A stretch of 64,000 nt of DNA from Patulibacter brassicae (GCF_033949425.1 NZ_JAXAVX010000003.1:124001-188000), one strand, 5' to 3'. Positions 7,198 through 16,474 are shown, counted from the first letter of the stretch. The notes: generated from the letters alone by a model not told the origin. A program made the numbers and translations.

Positions 7198-10029
7198 ATG
7201 GCCACCAGCGACTACACGATCGACCAGGCGCTCACCGTGCGCCGGCGCTTCACGCAAGCGGGCGTCCACCCCTTCGACCAGATCGAGTGGGAGACCCGCG
7301 ACGCCGTCATCGGCAACCCCGAGAAGCCGGCGTTCCGCCAGGACGGCGTCGAGTTCCCGAAGACGTGGTCCCAGAACGCGACGAACATCGTCAGCCAGAA
7401 GTACTTCCGGGGCCAGCTCGGCTCGCCGACCCGCGAGCGCTCGGTGAAGCAGATGGTCGGCCGCGTCGCCGGCACGATCGCCGACTGGGGACGCTCGCTC
7501 TCCTACTTCGCCACGCCCGAGGACGCCGACGCGTTCGAGGCCGAGCTGACGTACATCCTCGTCAACCAGCTCGCGGCCTTCAACAGCCCGGTCTGGTTCA
7601 ACGTCGGGTTCGAGGAGAGCCCGCAGTGCTCGGCCTGCTTCATCCTCTCCGTCGACGACTCGATGGACTCGATCCTCGAGTGGAACACGAAGGAGGGCCG
7701 GATCTTCCGCGGCGGCTCGGGCTCCGGCATCAACCTCTCGAACATCCGGGGCTCGATGGAGCCGCTGTCCAAGGGCGGCACGGCCTCCGGGCCGGTCTCC
7801 TTCATGCGCGGCGCCGACGCGTGGGCCGGCACGATCAAGTCGGGCGGCAAGACGCGCCGCGCGGCGAAGATGGTCGTCCTCGACGTCGACCACCCGGACA
7901 TCCTCGAGTTCGTCCAGTGCAAGGCGAAGGAGGAGGACAAGGCCGAGGCCCTCGCGAAGGCGGGCTTCGACATGTCGATCGACGGTGACGGCTTCACCTC
8001 GATCCAGTACCAGAACGCGAACAACTCGGTCCGCGCGACCGACGCGTTCATGGAGGCGGTCGTCGCGGGCGAGGAGTGGCAGACCACCCCGCGCAACCCC
8101 GAGGCGCAGGACATCGCCACGCCGCGGTACGACGCGCGCGAGCTCATGGACGAGATCGCGAAGGCCGCCTGGCGCTGCGCCGATCCGGGCATCCAGTTCG
8201 ACACGACGATCAACCGCTGGCACACGTGCCCCAACAGCGGCCGCATCAACGCGTCCAACCCGTGCAGCGAGTACATGCACGTGGACGACTCGGCGTGCAA
8301 CCTCGCGTCGCTGAACCTCATGAAGTTCCGCCGCGCCGACGGCACGTTCGACACGGAGACGTTCGAGCACGCCGTCGACGTCGTCCTGCTCGCGCAGGAG
8401 ATCGTCGTCGGCCCGTCGAGCTACCCGACCGAGCAGATCGGCGCGAACGCCCGCCGCTTCCGCCAGCTCGGCCTCGGCTACGCCAACCTCGGCGCGTACC
8501 TCATGGCCAACGGCCTGCCGTACGACTCCGACGAGGGCCGCGCGATCGCCGCCGCCATCACGGCGCTCATGACCGGCCGCGCGTACCGTCGCTCGGCCGA
8601 GGTCGCCGCCGCGATCGGCCCGTACGAGGCCTACGCCGAGAACCGCGAGCCGCACAACGCGGTCATGCGCATGCACCGCGAGGCCGCGTACGAGATCGAC
8701 GACGCCCTCTCCCGCGACGCCGAGCTGCTCGCCGCGGCGCGCCGCAGCTGGGACGACGCCGTGAAGCTCGGCGACGCCCACGGCTACCGCAACGCGCAGG
8801 CCACGGTGCTCGCGCCCACCGGCACGATCTCCTTCCTCATGGACTGCGACACGACCGGCATCGAGCCGGACTTCTCGCTCGTGAAGTACAAGGAGCTCGT
8901 CGGCGGCGGCTCGATGACGATCGTCAACCGGACCGTGCCGCTCGCGCTGCAGGAGCTGGGCTACGGCGCCGAGGAGGTCGACCAGATCGTCGCCTACACG
9001 AACGAGCACGGCACGATCGTCGGCGCCCCGGGCCTCGCCGCGGAGCACCTGCCGGTCTTCGACGTGGCGGTCGGGCAGCGCGCGATCAGCCACATGGGCC
9101 ACATCAAGATGATGGGCGCCACGCAGCCGTTCCTCTCCGGCGCGATCTCCAAGACGGTGAACATGCCGTCGACGGCGACCGTCGAGGACATCGCCGAGGC
9201 CTACACCGAGGCGTGGCGCCTCGGCGTGAAGGCGCTGGCGATCTACCGCGACGGCTCCAAGACGGCCCAGGCGCTGCGCACCGACGCGCAGGCCGAGGGC
9301 GGCGTCTCGGAGGCCGAGGTCGAGGAGCGCATCGAGCAGGAGGTCGCCCGCGCCGTCGCCGAGGCCGAGACGCGCATCCGCGCCGAGCTCGGGCCGAAGC
9401 GCCGCCGGATGCCGCGCGAGCGCCAGTCGATCACCCACAAGTTCTCGATCGGCGGCCACGAGGGCTACCTCACCGCCGGCATGTACGAGGACGGGACGGT
9501 CGGCGAGATCTTCCTCACCGACATCGGCAAGGAGGGCTCGGCGCTCCGCGGCATGATGAACTCGTTCGCGACCTCCGTCTCGATCGCGCTCCAGTACGGC
9601 GTGCCGCTCGAGACGCTCGTGCGCAAGTTCAGCTACATGCGCTTCGAGCCCGAGGGGATCACCACGAACCCGGAGATCCCGTTCGCGAAGTCGATGCCGG
9701 ACTACTTCATGCGGTGGCTCGCGAGCCGCTTCCTGAGCGCCGACATCCAGGAGGAGCTCGGGATCCGCACCGCGGAGGTCCGCGCCCGCGAGCAGGTCTC
9801 GCAGTCCGGCGCGTCGACCGACACGGCCGGCCCGGCGGCGAGCGCCACGGGCGCGCAGCCCGCGCTGGCCGCGGCGACCGACACCCCGCCGGTGGTCCCG
9901 GCGAAGGTCGAGGCGTCCGGTCCGATCGTCGAGCTCGGCCCGGTCTGCGGCGAGTGCGGCGGCATGATGCAGCGCACCGGCGCCTGCTACACCTGCTCGA
10001 GCTGCGGCAACAACACCGGCTGCGGCTGA
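7198..10029 (+). CDS. nrdJ: Adenosylcobalamin-dependent (class II) ribonucleoside-diphosphate reductase
   Basis: 943 residues, normal for this family. The enzyme reduces ribonucleotides to deoxyribonucleotides using a cobalamin-derived radical, without needing oxygen. Seen in order: FNSPVWFN near residue 128, the redox-type QCSACF near 143, GSGSGINLSNIRG, the catalytic NPCSEY near 354-359, and a Glu/Arg-rich linker near 700. An Ala/Pro-rich linker then leads to a C-terminal Cys cluster (CGECGG, CYTCSSCGNN, TGCG) that serves as zinc/redox tail in the long NrdJ subtype. The ATG at 7,198 follows CAGGAGCTCCGACCGGC, whose AGGAG is a fair ribosome site. It is monocistronic: a 430-bp structured region lies before it and a hairpin cluster after it. 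No NrdR gene is in the window. Identification is firm. Confidence 0.96.
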   Translation: MATSDYTIDQALTVRRRFTQAGVHPFDQIEWETRDAVIGNPEKPAFRQDGVEFPKTWSQNATNIVSQKYFRGQLGSPTRERSVKQMVGRVAGTIADWGRSLSYFATPEDADAFEAELTYILVNQLAAFNSPVWFNVGFEESPQCSACFILSVDDSMDSILEWNTKEGRIFRGGSGSGINLSNIRGSMEPLSKGGTASGPVSFMRGADAWAGTIKSGGKTRRAAKMVVLDVDHPDILEFVQCKAKEEDKAEALAKAGFDMSIDGDGFTSIQYQNANNSVRATDAFMEAVVAGEEWQTTPRNPEAQDIATPRYDARELMDEIAKAAWRCADPGIQFDTTINRWHTCPNSGRINASNPCSEYMHVDDSACNLASLNLMKFRRADGTFDTETFEHAVDVVLLAQEIVVGPSSYPTEQIGANARRFRQLGLGYANLGAYLMANGLPYDSDEGRAIAAAITALMTGRAYRRSAEVAAAIGPYEAYAENREPHNAVMRMHREAAYEIDDALSRDAELLAAARRSWDDAVKLGDAHGYRNAQATVLAPTGTISFLMDCDTTGIEPDFSLVKYKELVGGGSMTIVNRTVPLALQELGYGAEEVDQIVAYTNEHGTIVGAPGLAAEHLPVFDVAVGQRAISHMGHIKMMGATQPFLSGAISKTVNMPSTATVEDIAEAYTEAWRLGVKALAIYRDGSKTAQALRTDAQAEGGVSEAEVEERIEQEVARAVAEAETRIRAELGPKRRRMPRERQSITHKFSIGGHEGYLTAGMYEDGTVGEIFLTDIGKEGSALRGMMNSFATSVSIALQYGVPLETLVRKFSYMRFEPEGITTNPEIPFAKSMPDYFMRWLASRFLSADIQEELGIRTAEVRAREQVSQSGASTDTAGPAASATGAQPALAAATDTPPVVPAKVEASGPIVELGPVCGECGGMMQRTGACYTCSSCGNNTGCG

Positions 10030-10036
10030 GCAGCCC

Positions 10037-10132
10037 GGCGCGGCGGCCCGCCGCCGCGCCTGCGCCGGGGGGATCCGTCCCCCACCCGGCCGCCCGCGGG
10101 CGGCCGGCCCACGGGCCCCTGACGGGGCCCGT
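10037..10132 (+). terminator. Cluster of three GC hairpins after nrdJ
   Basis: Three perfect stems follow the nrdJ stop. GGCGCGGCGG/CCGCCGCGCC spans 10037-10060. A 22-bp palindrome lies at 10086-10107. A 9-bp stem, ACGGGCCCC-TGAC-GGGGCCCGT, spans 10111-10132 and is followed by TCCTCGTTCC. The last is the most terminator-like. Confidence 0.55.
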
Positions 10133-10376
10133 CCTCGTTCCGGGCCCGTGCCGGGCGGTCCGGGCCGACGCCGGACCGAACGGCCGAACGCCCCTCCCCC
10201 GCCCTCGCGTGTCGGCAGGGCCTCGGGGGCCGGGGCCCTGCCGACGCGCCAGAGCGCCCCCGCCGCACCGACCGTCCGGTGAGCGCCGCGAGCGCCCGAC
10301 CGGACATCCGTCCTCCCGAGCTGGCGACGCCGGCCGCGCGACCGATGGCAGGAGTGCCGGCCCGCCAGCCCCGACC
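10133..10376 (+). other. Gene-free stretch with a 12-bp-stem hairpin upstream of the secreted-paralog operon
   Basis: Together with the hairpins before it, this makes a 347-bp gap without a supported gene. A long stem (GTCGGCAGGGCC at 10211-10222 with GGCCCTGCCGAC at 10234-10245) stands about 130 bp before the first paralog. It could be a second terminator or part of the operon's leader. I see no clear promoter hexamers. Confidence 0.35.
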
Positions 10377-12029
10377 GTGCCGTCCGTCGTGCGCCCAGCC
10401 ATCTCCCGCTTCTCCGCCGCGCTCCCGTGCGCGATCGCGCTGCTCGCCGGTGCCGCGCTCGGCGCGGCGCATGCTCCTCCCGCCGCGACCGCGAGCGTGG
10501 CCACCACGCGGTCCGCGGCCGCTTCCCCGCTGCGCGTCGAGGGCACCGTGGCCGACCGCGACGGTCGGCCCGTCGTCGGCGCCTCGGTCCAGCTGACGCT
10601 CCGACGGTGGGACCCGAACGGCAGCAGCAGCACGGGGTACCGCGGCGGATCGAGCGACGCACGAGGCCGCTTCGTCATCGACGACGCCACCGACGGGATC
10701 CCGCTCGACGCGCTCTGGACCGCGTCGGCGATGGCCGCGCACGGCGGCGAGCACGGGCCGTCGGTCGACGTGCTCGCCGCCCTGCAGCGCGCGGCGACCA
10801 CCGGCGAACCGGCGCGGATCGACCTCGTGACCTCGGTGGCCACCGCAACGATCACCGGTCGCCTGACGATCCGTCCCGGCGACGGGGAGCAGGATCCGAC
10901 GCCGTTCGTCGAGGAGCGCCCGGGCCGCCCGGCACCGTCGGTGGTGATCGCGGGCGAGCGTCCGTACGACCAGCGCACGGCCACCGTCGACGCGGACGGA
11001 CGCTTCTCCTTGCGGGTCCCGCCCGGCACCTATCGGCTGAGCGCCACCACGCCCGGGGCCCTGGCGACCGTGTGGCCCGACCTCGAGGACGTCCCGATCG
11101 GGTCGGGCGAGGCGCTGCGGGTGGGGGACCACGGGACGGCGGTGGCGGACTTCTCGATGCGCGCCCGCCTCCCGTACGACGCCACCACCGAGGCCGGGAC
11201 CTGGGAGCCGGGATGGCGGGTCCAGGACGCCGAGCGGCGGCCGACCGACCCCGCTCGGTGCTACCCGCCCGATCCTCACGTCTCGCGCGTGGTCGGCGCC
11301 GGCTCGCGCGCCGTCGCGACCTTCCTCGGGACCGGGGAAGCCGTGTCGCTGACCCGGCCGAGCGTCGTGCGGGCGGGCAACCTCCTGACGCTGACGGTCG
11401 AGAACGCCGGCGACCGGCGGCTGTGGCTCGACGACGCGCACCTCGAGGGCCCCGGCGCGCAGCGGTTCCGCAAGCCGGCGAGCTGGTCGCAGATGCCCTG
11501 CGCGCGCAACATGAGCCTGCCGCCGAAGGAGCCGTACGGCGGTGGCACGGCGATCTGGTTCGACGCCCGCAGCATCCCGTCCGCCCCGGAGCGCCTGGAC
11601 ATCGTGATCCCCCACGACCAGGGCGAGCTTCGCGTGCCGCTGGAGGTGCGCGACCTGCCACCCGAGCCCCAGCCGACGTTCCCGTGGCCGACGCCCGTCG
11701 CGTCCGGGCCGCGCCCATCGTCGCCGACGACGGCCAAGCGCCCGTTCAAGGGGACGGCGCCGACGCTCGCGTCCCTCGAGCTGTCCCGGCGCGCGGTCCG
11801 CGTCCACCTCCCCGGGGCCGGGACGGCGACGGTGGTCTTCCAGCGCCGCGCCGCCCATCGCGCCGCCCGCTGGCGCACCGTCCGGACGGTGCGGCTGCGG
11901 TCGACCGGGGCCGCCGACCTGTCGCGAGGGATGCCGCGGCTGCGGCCCGCGCGCTACCGCGTCCGGCTGACCGCGTCCGTCGCCGGCCAGGTCCCCCGCA
12001 CGATCACCGTCCTGCACCGCATCCGCTGA
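10377..12029 (+). CDS. Secreted protein with carboxypeptidase-regulatory-like and C-terminal beta domains (paralog 1)
   Basis: About 550 residues. A signal peptide (SRFSAALPCAIALLAGAALGAAHA) follows the start; GTG at 10,377 or 10,389 both fit and neither has a strong ribosome site. The mature protein begins with a carboxypeptidase-regulatory-like/Ig-like beta-sandwich (VEGTVADRDGRPVVGASVQLTL), then a second one (ATITGRLTIRP ... RFSLRVPPGTYRLSA). A central domain has paired Cys and a DUF11-like stretch (LLTLTVENAGDRRLWLDD), and a C-terminal domain of about 90 residues begins at GTAPTLASLEL and ends in TVLHRIR. It heads a three-gene operon; the next gene begins 10 bp downstream and carries the same C-terminal domain. 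Such modules are usually extracellular binding or structural parts. The function is unknown, the secretion call is confident. Confidence 0.78.
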   Translation: MPSVVRPAISRFSAALPCAIALLAGAALGAAHAPPAATASVATTRSAAASPLRVEGTVADRDGRPVVGASVQLTLRRWDPNGSSSTGYRGGSSDARGRFVIDDATDGIPLDALWTASAMAAHGGEHGPSVDVLAALQRAATTGEPARIDLVTSVATATITGRLTIRPGDGEQDPTPFVEERPGRPAPSVVIAGERPYDQRTATVDADGRFSLRVPPGTYRLSATTPGALATVWPDLEDVPIGSGEALRVGDHGTAVADFSMRARLPYDATTEAGTWEPGWRVQDAERRPTDPARCYPPDPHVSRVVGAGSRAVATFLGTGEAVSLTRPSVVRAGNLLTLTVENAGDRRLWLDDAHLEGPGAQRFRKPASWSQMPCARNMSLPPKEPYGGGTAIWFDARSIPSAPERLDIVIPHDQGELRVPLEVRDLPPEPQPTFPWPTPVASGPRPSSPTTAKRPFKGTAPTLASLELSRRAVRVHLPGAGTATVVFQRRAAHRAARWRTVRTVRLRSTGAADLSRGMPRLRPARYRVRLTASVAGQVPRTITVLHRIR

Positions 12030-12039
12030 GGTCGTTCCG

Positions 12040-13739
12040 ATGCCGTTCCCCGTCCCCGTCCGGCGCTCCCTCCTCAGCGCGTTCCTCCTCGGTGCCGTCG
12101 CGGTGGCCGCGGCGGCCCCGCCGGCGGACGCCGCGACGTCACCGGTCGTGCCCCTCGCACCGGTCCGCTCGGCGACCCCACCCGTCACGGACCCGTGGAC
12201 GCTCTCGCCGACGCCGCTCGACGACCTGCACGAGCGCGAGGTGACGGTGCGCGGCACGATCCGCGACGAAGGCGGCGCGCCGCTGCCCGGCGCGCAGATC
12301 CGGATCTCCACCAGCACGGTCACCGAGTTCGGGTTCGGCACGTTCGGGTCCAAGGAGTGGAGCACCCGCAGCGACGAGCACGGCCGCTGGATCATCGAGG
12401 GCGTGAACCCGTCCGTCCGGGTCCGTGGTTCGACGTCGCCGGTTCCCGCCTCTTCGTCACCGTCGACGACCCCGAGATCACGATGACCTACGACGAGGAT
12501 CTCGGGACGGCGCTGCGCACCGCCGCGACCGACGGGACGGGCGTCGTCGAGCGCGACGCCGTCGCGCGACGCGCCGACGCGCGGCTCAGCGGGCGGATCA
12601 CCGTCGCCGGCCGGTCGGATCCGGGGGCGATCCAGGTCAAGGTCATCGGCGACACGAGCGGCTTCGCGACGGTCGCGCCCGACGGCAGCTGGGAGATGGC
12701 GGTCCGCTCCGGCACGTACGCGGTCGAGGCGCAGAGCGTGTTCGGCCTCCCCCGTCGCTGGCCCGACGTCCCGGTCCCCCCGGGCGTCCAGCGCCACTTC
12801 GGACGCAACATCCAGGTCGGCTACCGCCAGCAGCGGACCGGGATCGACCTCCAGCTGCGTCCGCGCCGCGCCTACGCCGCGATGGACGAGACCGGGGTCT
12901 GGCAGCCGGGATACGCCTCCGCGTACCCGCGCGAGGACCTCACCGAGCTCTGTTACGACCCGCAGCCGCGACCCGTCGGGGCGCTCTCCGTCGCACCGGT
13001 GCTCGGCCGTATCACCAACCAGCGCGGAACCTTCCCGGGGCTGCGTCAGAACGAGTTCTTCGGGCAGTTCCCGATCCAGGTCGAGCTGCGCAACGACGGC
13101 GACGCACCGATCCGGCTGATGGACGTGCGCTTCGAGGGGCCGGACGCGTCGCGCTTCGCGATGCGCACCGACGGCGCGCTCTTCTGCGCGCGCCAGATGC
13201 TGCACCCGAGCAACGGCCTGCAGCTCGTCGACATCCCGGTGCCGCTCCCGATGCCCAAGCGGGAGCTGCGCGTGACGGTCGTCTTCCCGGGGAGCGGGGG
13301 ACGTGACCTGCGCGTGCCGCTCGTCGTCCTCGACGCCAATGCCCGCAACGCCGACGGCAGCCTCGCGTACGCCGATCGCCTGGCGGTCCCCGCGCTCGCG
13401 GGCGCCGGTGGCCCGCACGATCGCCGGCCGTCGAAGCTCGGCACCGCCCCGACGCTCGCCGGTCTGGAGCTCACCGCCCGCAAGGTCGAGGTGCACTTCC
13501 CGGCCGCGGGCGAGGCGACCGTCCGGTTCGCTCGTCGCGTCGCCACCCGCGCGCGGAGCCGGAAGGGCGCGACCTGGCGGACCGTGCGCACCCTGCGGGT
13601 CCACAGCGCCCGTTCCGGCGACCGGCGGGTGAGCATGCCTCGCCTGCGGGCCGGGCGCTACCGCGTCACCCTGACCACGCGGATCGGCCGACAGCCGGCC
13701 CGCTCGCTCGTCCTCTACCACCGGATCGGCACCCGATGA
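12040..13739 (+). pseudogene. Frameshifted secreted paralog 2 of the same family
   Basis: Translation from ATG 12,040 gives a signal peptide (SLLSAFLLGAVAVAAAAPPADA) and a regulatory-like beta domain (VTVRGTIRDEGGAPLPGAQIRIS). It runs out of family similarity after GVNPSVRV and stops at 12,486. The family sequence resumes in the -1 frame at PWFDVAGSRLFVTV and continues to 13,739 with the shared C-terminal domain (GTAPTLAGLELTARKVEV ... LYHRIGTR). One missing base within about 12,410-12,426, most likely a lost C in GGGTCCGTGG, would restore a reading frame of about 566 codons. Both halves keep normal codon use, so the event is recent or a sequencing error. The last codons overlap paralog 3 by ATGA, so loss of translation here could also reduce paralog 3. 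Confidence 0.8.
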
Positions 13740-15139
13740 CCGCGTGGCGACGGCGTGGCGCCGCGCGACGTCGCGCCGGCGGTGCCGCCGCGACGCTCCT
13801 CGTCGTGGCGGCGTCGCTGGCCGCCACGCCGGGCCCCGCCGCGGCACGGGCCGACGACTCGGGGATGCGCGCGTTCGACGCGCTCACCGCCGTGCTGCGA
13901 GGACGCGTCACGGTCCGCGGCGCCGCGCTCGGCCCGGGACAGGTGACGGCGTCCCGCCCCGACGGCGCGGAGCGCCTCGTCACCGACACCGACACCGACG
14001 GGCGGTACGAGCTGCGCGTGCGCCCCGGACGGTGGAGGGTCACCGCCGAGAGCCGCTACGGCCTGCCGACCCGCTGGCCCGACCTTCCCATGGGTCGCGA
14101 GGACGCGCCGGACGTCGTCGCCCAGGACGGCGAGGTGCGCGACGGTCTCGACTTCTCCCTGCGAGCCCGTCTCGCGGGCCCCGGAACGGACGAGTACGGC
14201 ACGCGGTACGCCGGTCATGACCCGTCGCAGGAGGACGCCGCCGCCACGAGCTACCCCCGTGACCCGTACCGCTCGGTGCTGTCACCGAACGGCCCGCGGC
14301 TCTCGATCACGGTCGCCCCGCACCACGATGCCGGTTCGGTCCGCAACCTGCGCCCGGGCGAGCTGCTGACGTTCGGCATCGGTGGCGTGACGGTCCCGGT
14401 GACGCTCGGCGTGCGCAACACCGGGGACGACACGGTCTTCCTCCGCGACGCGCGCTTCGACGGCGGCGACGCCGTGCGCTTCGGCTCGTGCACCCTCGAC
14501 CAGGGTGCCTGCGGGACGTCGCGCCTGCTGCCGGGCCAGGGGACGACGATGCGCCTCTGGCCGGTCTTCGCCGCGTACCGCTTCCACTACGCCACGACGT
14601 TCGTGGTCCCGGGCGGCGGCCTCCGGATCCCGCTGGTGCTGCGCAACGTCGCACCGCCGGGCTGGGGCACCGACGGCGACGCCCGCATGCCCGCCGACTG
14701 GGCCGAGCACGCGCCGCTCGACCAGGTCGCGCTCGCGAAGGCCAGCGGTCGGGGCTTCGCCCCGTCGGCGCGGGCGGCGGCCGGCGCCGCGCCTGCTCCG
14801 TCGCCGACCACCGGCGTCGCGACACCCGCTGCCCCTTCCGGATCCGGGAGCTCGCGCCTCGGCACGCCGGCCCTGTCACGCACGGCGCTCACCGCGCGGT
14901 TCCCGGTCGCGGGCCGGGCGACGGTCCGGATCGACCGGCAGGTCGCACCGGCGGCCCGCACCGGGCGCCCGGCGCGGTGGCGGACCGTCGGGCGCGTGAC
15001 GCTGCGGGCCAGGCGGCCGGGGGTCCAGCGGGCGCGGGTGCGGCGGATCGTGCCGGGCCGCTACCGGATGCGGGTGCAATCGTGGCTCGGGGGCGCACCG
15101 CTGGATGCGCGGACCGTCACGGTCCGCGTCTCCCGCTGA
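13736..15139 (+). CDS. Secreted protein, paralog 3 of the tandem family
   Basis: 467 residues; the ATG overlaps the stop of paralog 2 (ATGA), suggesting translational coupling. An Arg-rich N-terminus and a hydrophobic core (ATLLVVAASLAATPGPAAARA) form the signal peptide. One regulatory-like beta domain follows (LRGRVTVRGAALGPGQVTAS ... YELRVRPGRWRVTAES), then a domain with GVTVPVTLGVRNTGDDTVFLRDARFDGGDAVRF, which mirrors NAGDRRLWLDDAHLEGPGAQRF in paralog 1. Two Cys in this part (in SCTLDQGACG) probably form a disulfide. After an Ala/Pro linker the shared C-terminal domain starts at SRLGTPALSRTALTARFPVAG and ends in ARTVTVRVSR. It is shorter than paralogs 1 and 2. The function is unknown; a surface or matrix role is inferred from the architecture. 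Confidence 0.8.
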   Translation: MTAWRRRGAARRRAGGAAATLLVVAASLAATPGPAAARADDSGMRAFDALTAVLRGRVTVRGAALGPGQVTASRPDGAERLVTDTDTDGRYELRVRPGRWRVTAESRYGLPTRWPDLPMGREDAPDVVAQDGEVRDGLDFSLRARLAGPGTDEYGTRYAGHDPSQEDAAATSYPRDPYRSVLSPNGPRLSITVAPHHDAGSVRNLRPGELLTFGIGGVTVPVTLGVRNTGDDTVFLRDARFDGGDAVRFGSCTLDQGACGTSRLLPGQGTTMRLWPVFAAYRFHYATTFVVPGGGLRIPLVLRNVAPPGWGTDGDARMPADWAEHAPLDQVALAKASGRGFAPSARAAAGAAPAPSPTTGVATPAAPSGSGSSRLGTPALSRTALTARFPVAGRATVRIDRQVAPAARTGRPARWRTVGRVTLRARRPGVQRARVRRIVPGRYRMRVQSWLGGAPLDARTVTVRVSR

Positions 15140-15262
15140 GCGCCGTCGCCCGGGAGCGCCGGGGCGTCCGCGGGGCCCCGATCGTCCGCGTGCCTCCGCG
15201 AGCCCGCGACGTCGTCGGCCGCCGGCCGACGACGTCCGGCCGGTGCCGGAGGATCCGGGGTC

Positions 15263-15796
15263 GTGACGGAGCGTCGCGTCATCGACACGCCGGTCGGGCC
15301 GGCGGCGTTCACCGTCGTGGAAGGGGCGCTGCAGGGCGTGTGGATCGGCCCGCGCGACGACGGTCCCGGGTCGGGCGGCGCGGGCCCCGGCGATGTCGCG
15401 CTGGCCGACCGGATCGCCGCCGCCCTCCGCGCGCTGCTCCACGGCTCCGCCGTCGAGCGGGAGGCGGCGGACGCCGCGCTGCGCGCCGTCCCGATCGCCG
15501 ACGCCGGCCTGCCGGAGCTCGACCGCGCGGTGCTCGCGGCGATCCGCGCGATCGGTCCCGGCCGCACGAGCACGTACGGCCGGATCGCGGTCGCGGTCGG
15601 CAGGCCCGACGGCGCGCAGGCGGTCGGCGGCGCGCTCGGGCGCAACCCGTTCCCGCTCGTCGTGCCCTGCCACCGCGTGCTGGCCGCCGACGGCGCGATC
15701 GGCGGGTTCTCCGCGCCCGGCGGCGCCGACACGAAGCGGCGGCTGCTGACGCTCGAGGGCGCCGGGGCGTTCGAGCAGCCGAGCCTGTTCGGCTGA
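15263..15796 (+). CDS. ogt: Methylated-DNA--protein-cysteine S-methyltransferase
   Basis: 177 residues, the usual size. This suicide enzyme removes the methyl group from O6-methylguanine (and O4-methylthymine) onto its own Cys. The active-site motif PCHRVLAADG is present near residue 136, preceded by the DNA-binding helix region (IGPGRTSTYGRIAVAVGRPDGAQAVGGALGRNP, where the Arg finger region and Asn are kept) and followed by GGFSAPGGADTKRRLLTLEGA. The GTG start at 15,263 has a GGAGG about 11 nt upstream. It stands alone between the secreted operon and a pair of small genes, with no Ada-type regulatory domain fused. Identification is firm; ogt versus a generic MGMT name is a matter of taste. 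Confidence 0.93.
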   Translation: MTERRVIDTPVGPAAFTVVEGALQGVWIGPRDDGPGSGGAGPGDVALADRIAAALRALLHGSAVEREAADAALRAVPIADAGLPELDRAVLAAIRAIGPGRTSTYGRIAVAVGRPDGAQAVGGALGRNPFPLVVPCHRVLAADGAIGGFSAPGGADTKRRLLTLEGAGAFEQPSLFG

Positions 15797-15886
15797 GCTT
15801 CACCCGTCACCCGGCCACCGCGGCCTTGCGTCGCCGCGACGAGCGGAGTAGAAGGGGAGCGAGCCCTTCCTCTCCCTGCGAGCACC

Positions 15887-16081
15887 GTGGCCAACCACCT
15901 CACCCCCGACGAGCTCGCCGACCTGCGCGGCGTCGAGCGGACCGAGATCATCGCGACCTGCGTCCGGCTCGGCGTGCCCGTGTACCACGGCAAGATCGAC
16001 CGGTGGCTCTTCCAGGTCGCGCTCGAGGGCGACGAGCGGAGCCGCGCGACCGGTCCCCTCGCCGAGCAGCGCCTCCACTAG
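15887..16081 (+). CDS. Small protein of 64 residues, possibly HTH/excisionase-like
   Basis: The GTG-started frame reads MANHLTPDELADLRGVERTEII and continues with a conserved-looking helix-turn-helix-like pattern: predicted helices around TPDELADLRG and RTEIIATCVRLG, then VYHGKIDRWLFQVAL. The end is immediately followed, without a gap, by the GTG of the next gene (TAG at 16079-16081, GTG at 16082), so the two are almost certainly co-translated. Fair coding bias and the tight spacing argue that it is real. No clear Shine-Dalgarno sequence is seen. I cannot name the family; a small DNA-binding protein similar to the N-terminal HTH of excisionases is one option. Confidence 0.55.
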   Translation: MANHLTPDELADLRGVERTEIIATCVRLGVPVYHGKIDRWLFQVALEGDERSRATGPLAEQRLH

Positions 16082-16474
16082 GTGCCCGCCGAGGCCGAGG
16101 CGGCGTTCGCCCGCGTGCGCCGGATCGTCGCCGCGCTGCCGGAGACCTCCGAGCGGACGAGCCACGGGCACCCGGCGCTCTTCGTCGCCGCCCGCGAGGG
16201 CCGGGGCGGGCGCCAGTTCGCGCACCTGCTCGACGACCACCACGGGGACGGGCGCCTGGCGCTGTGGATCGCGGCACCGGCGGGCGCGCAGGAGGCGCTC
16301 GTCGACGCGGCGCCCGACCGGTTCTTCCGACCGCCGTACGTCGGGCACCGCGGGTGGCTCGGCGTCGACCTGCGCGCCGGCGTCGACGACGACGAGCTGA
16401 CCGGGCTGCTCGAGGACGCCTACGTCACCGTCGCCCCCGCGCGGCTCGCCCGCGCGCTCGACGAGCGGTCCTGA
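16082..16474 (+). CDS. MmcQ/YjbR family protein
   Basis: 130 residues. The sequence shows the compact CyaY-like fold pattern of the MmcQ/YjbR family: an N-terminal helix with ARVRRIVAALPETSERTSHGHPALFV, a beta strand region (DGRLALWIAAP), RFFRPPYVGHRGWLGVDL, and a closing helix around DDDELTGLLEDAYVTVAPARLARAL. Proteins of this family are small, often said to be DNA-binding, with poorly known biochemical roles. The GTG start directly abuts the stop of the preceding 64-residue gene, so expression depends on coupling or reinitiation. Family membership is fairly secure; the function is not. Confidence 0.8.
   Translation: MPAEAEAAFARVRRIVAALPETSERTSHGHPALFVAAREGRGGRQFAHLLDDHHGDGRLALWIAAPAGAQEALVDAAPDRFFRPPYVGHRGWLGVDLRAGVDDDELTGLLEDAYVTVAPARLARALDERS

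Noticed and set aside
7042..10662. 1,206-residue minus-strand frame opposite nrdJ
   Set aside because: Antisense shadow with His/Arg/Asp-biased sequence; nrdJ has every family motif.
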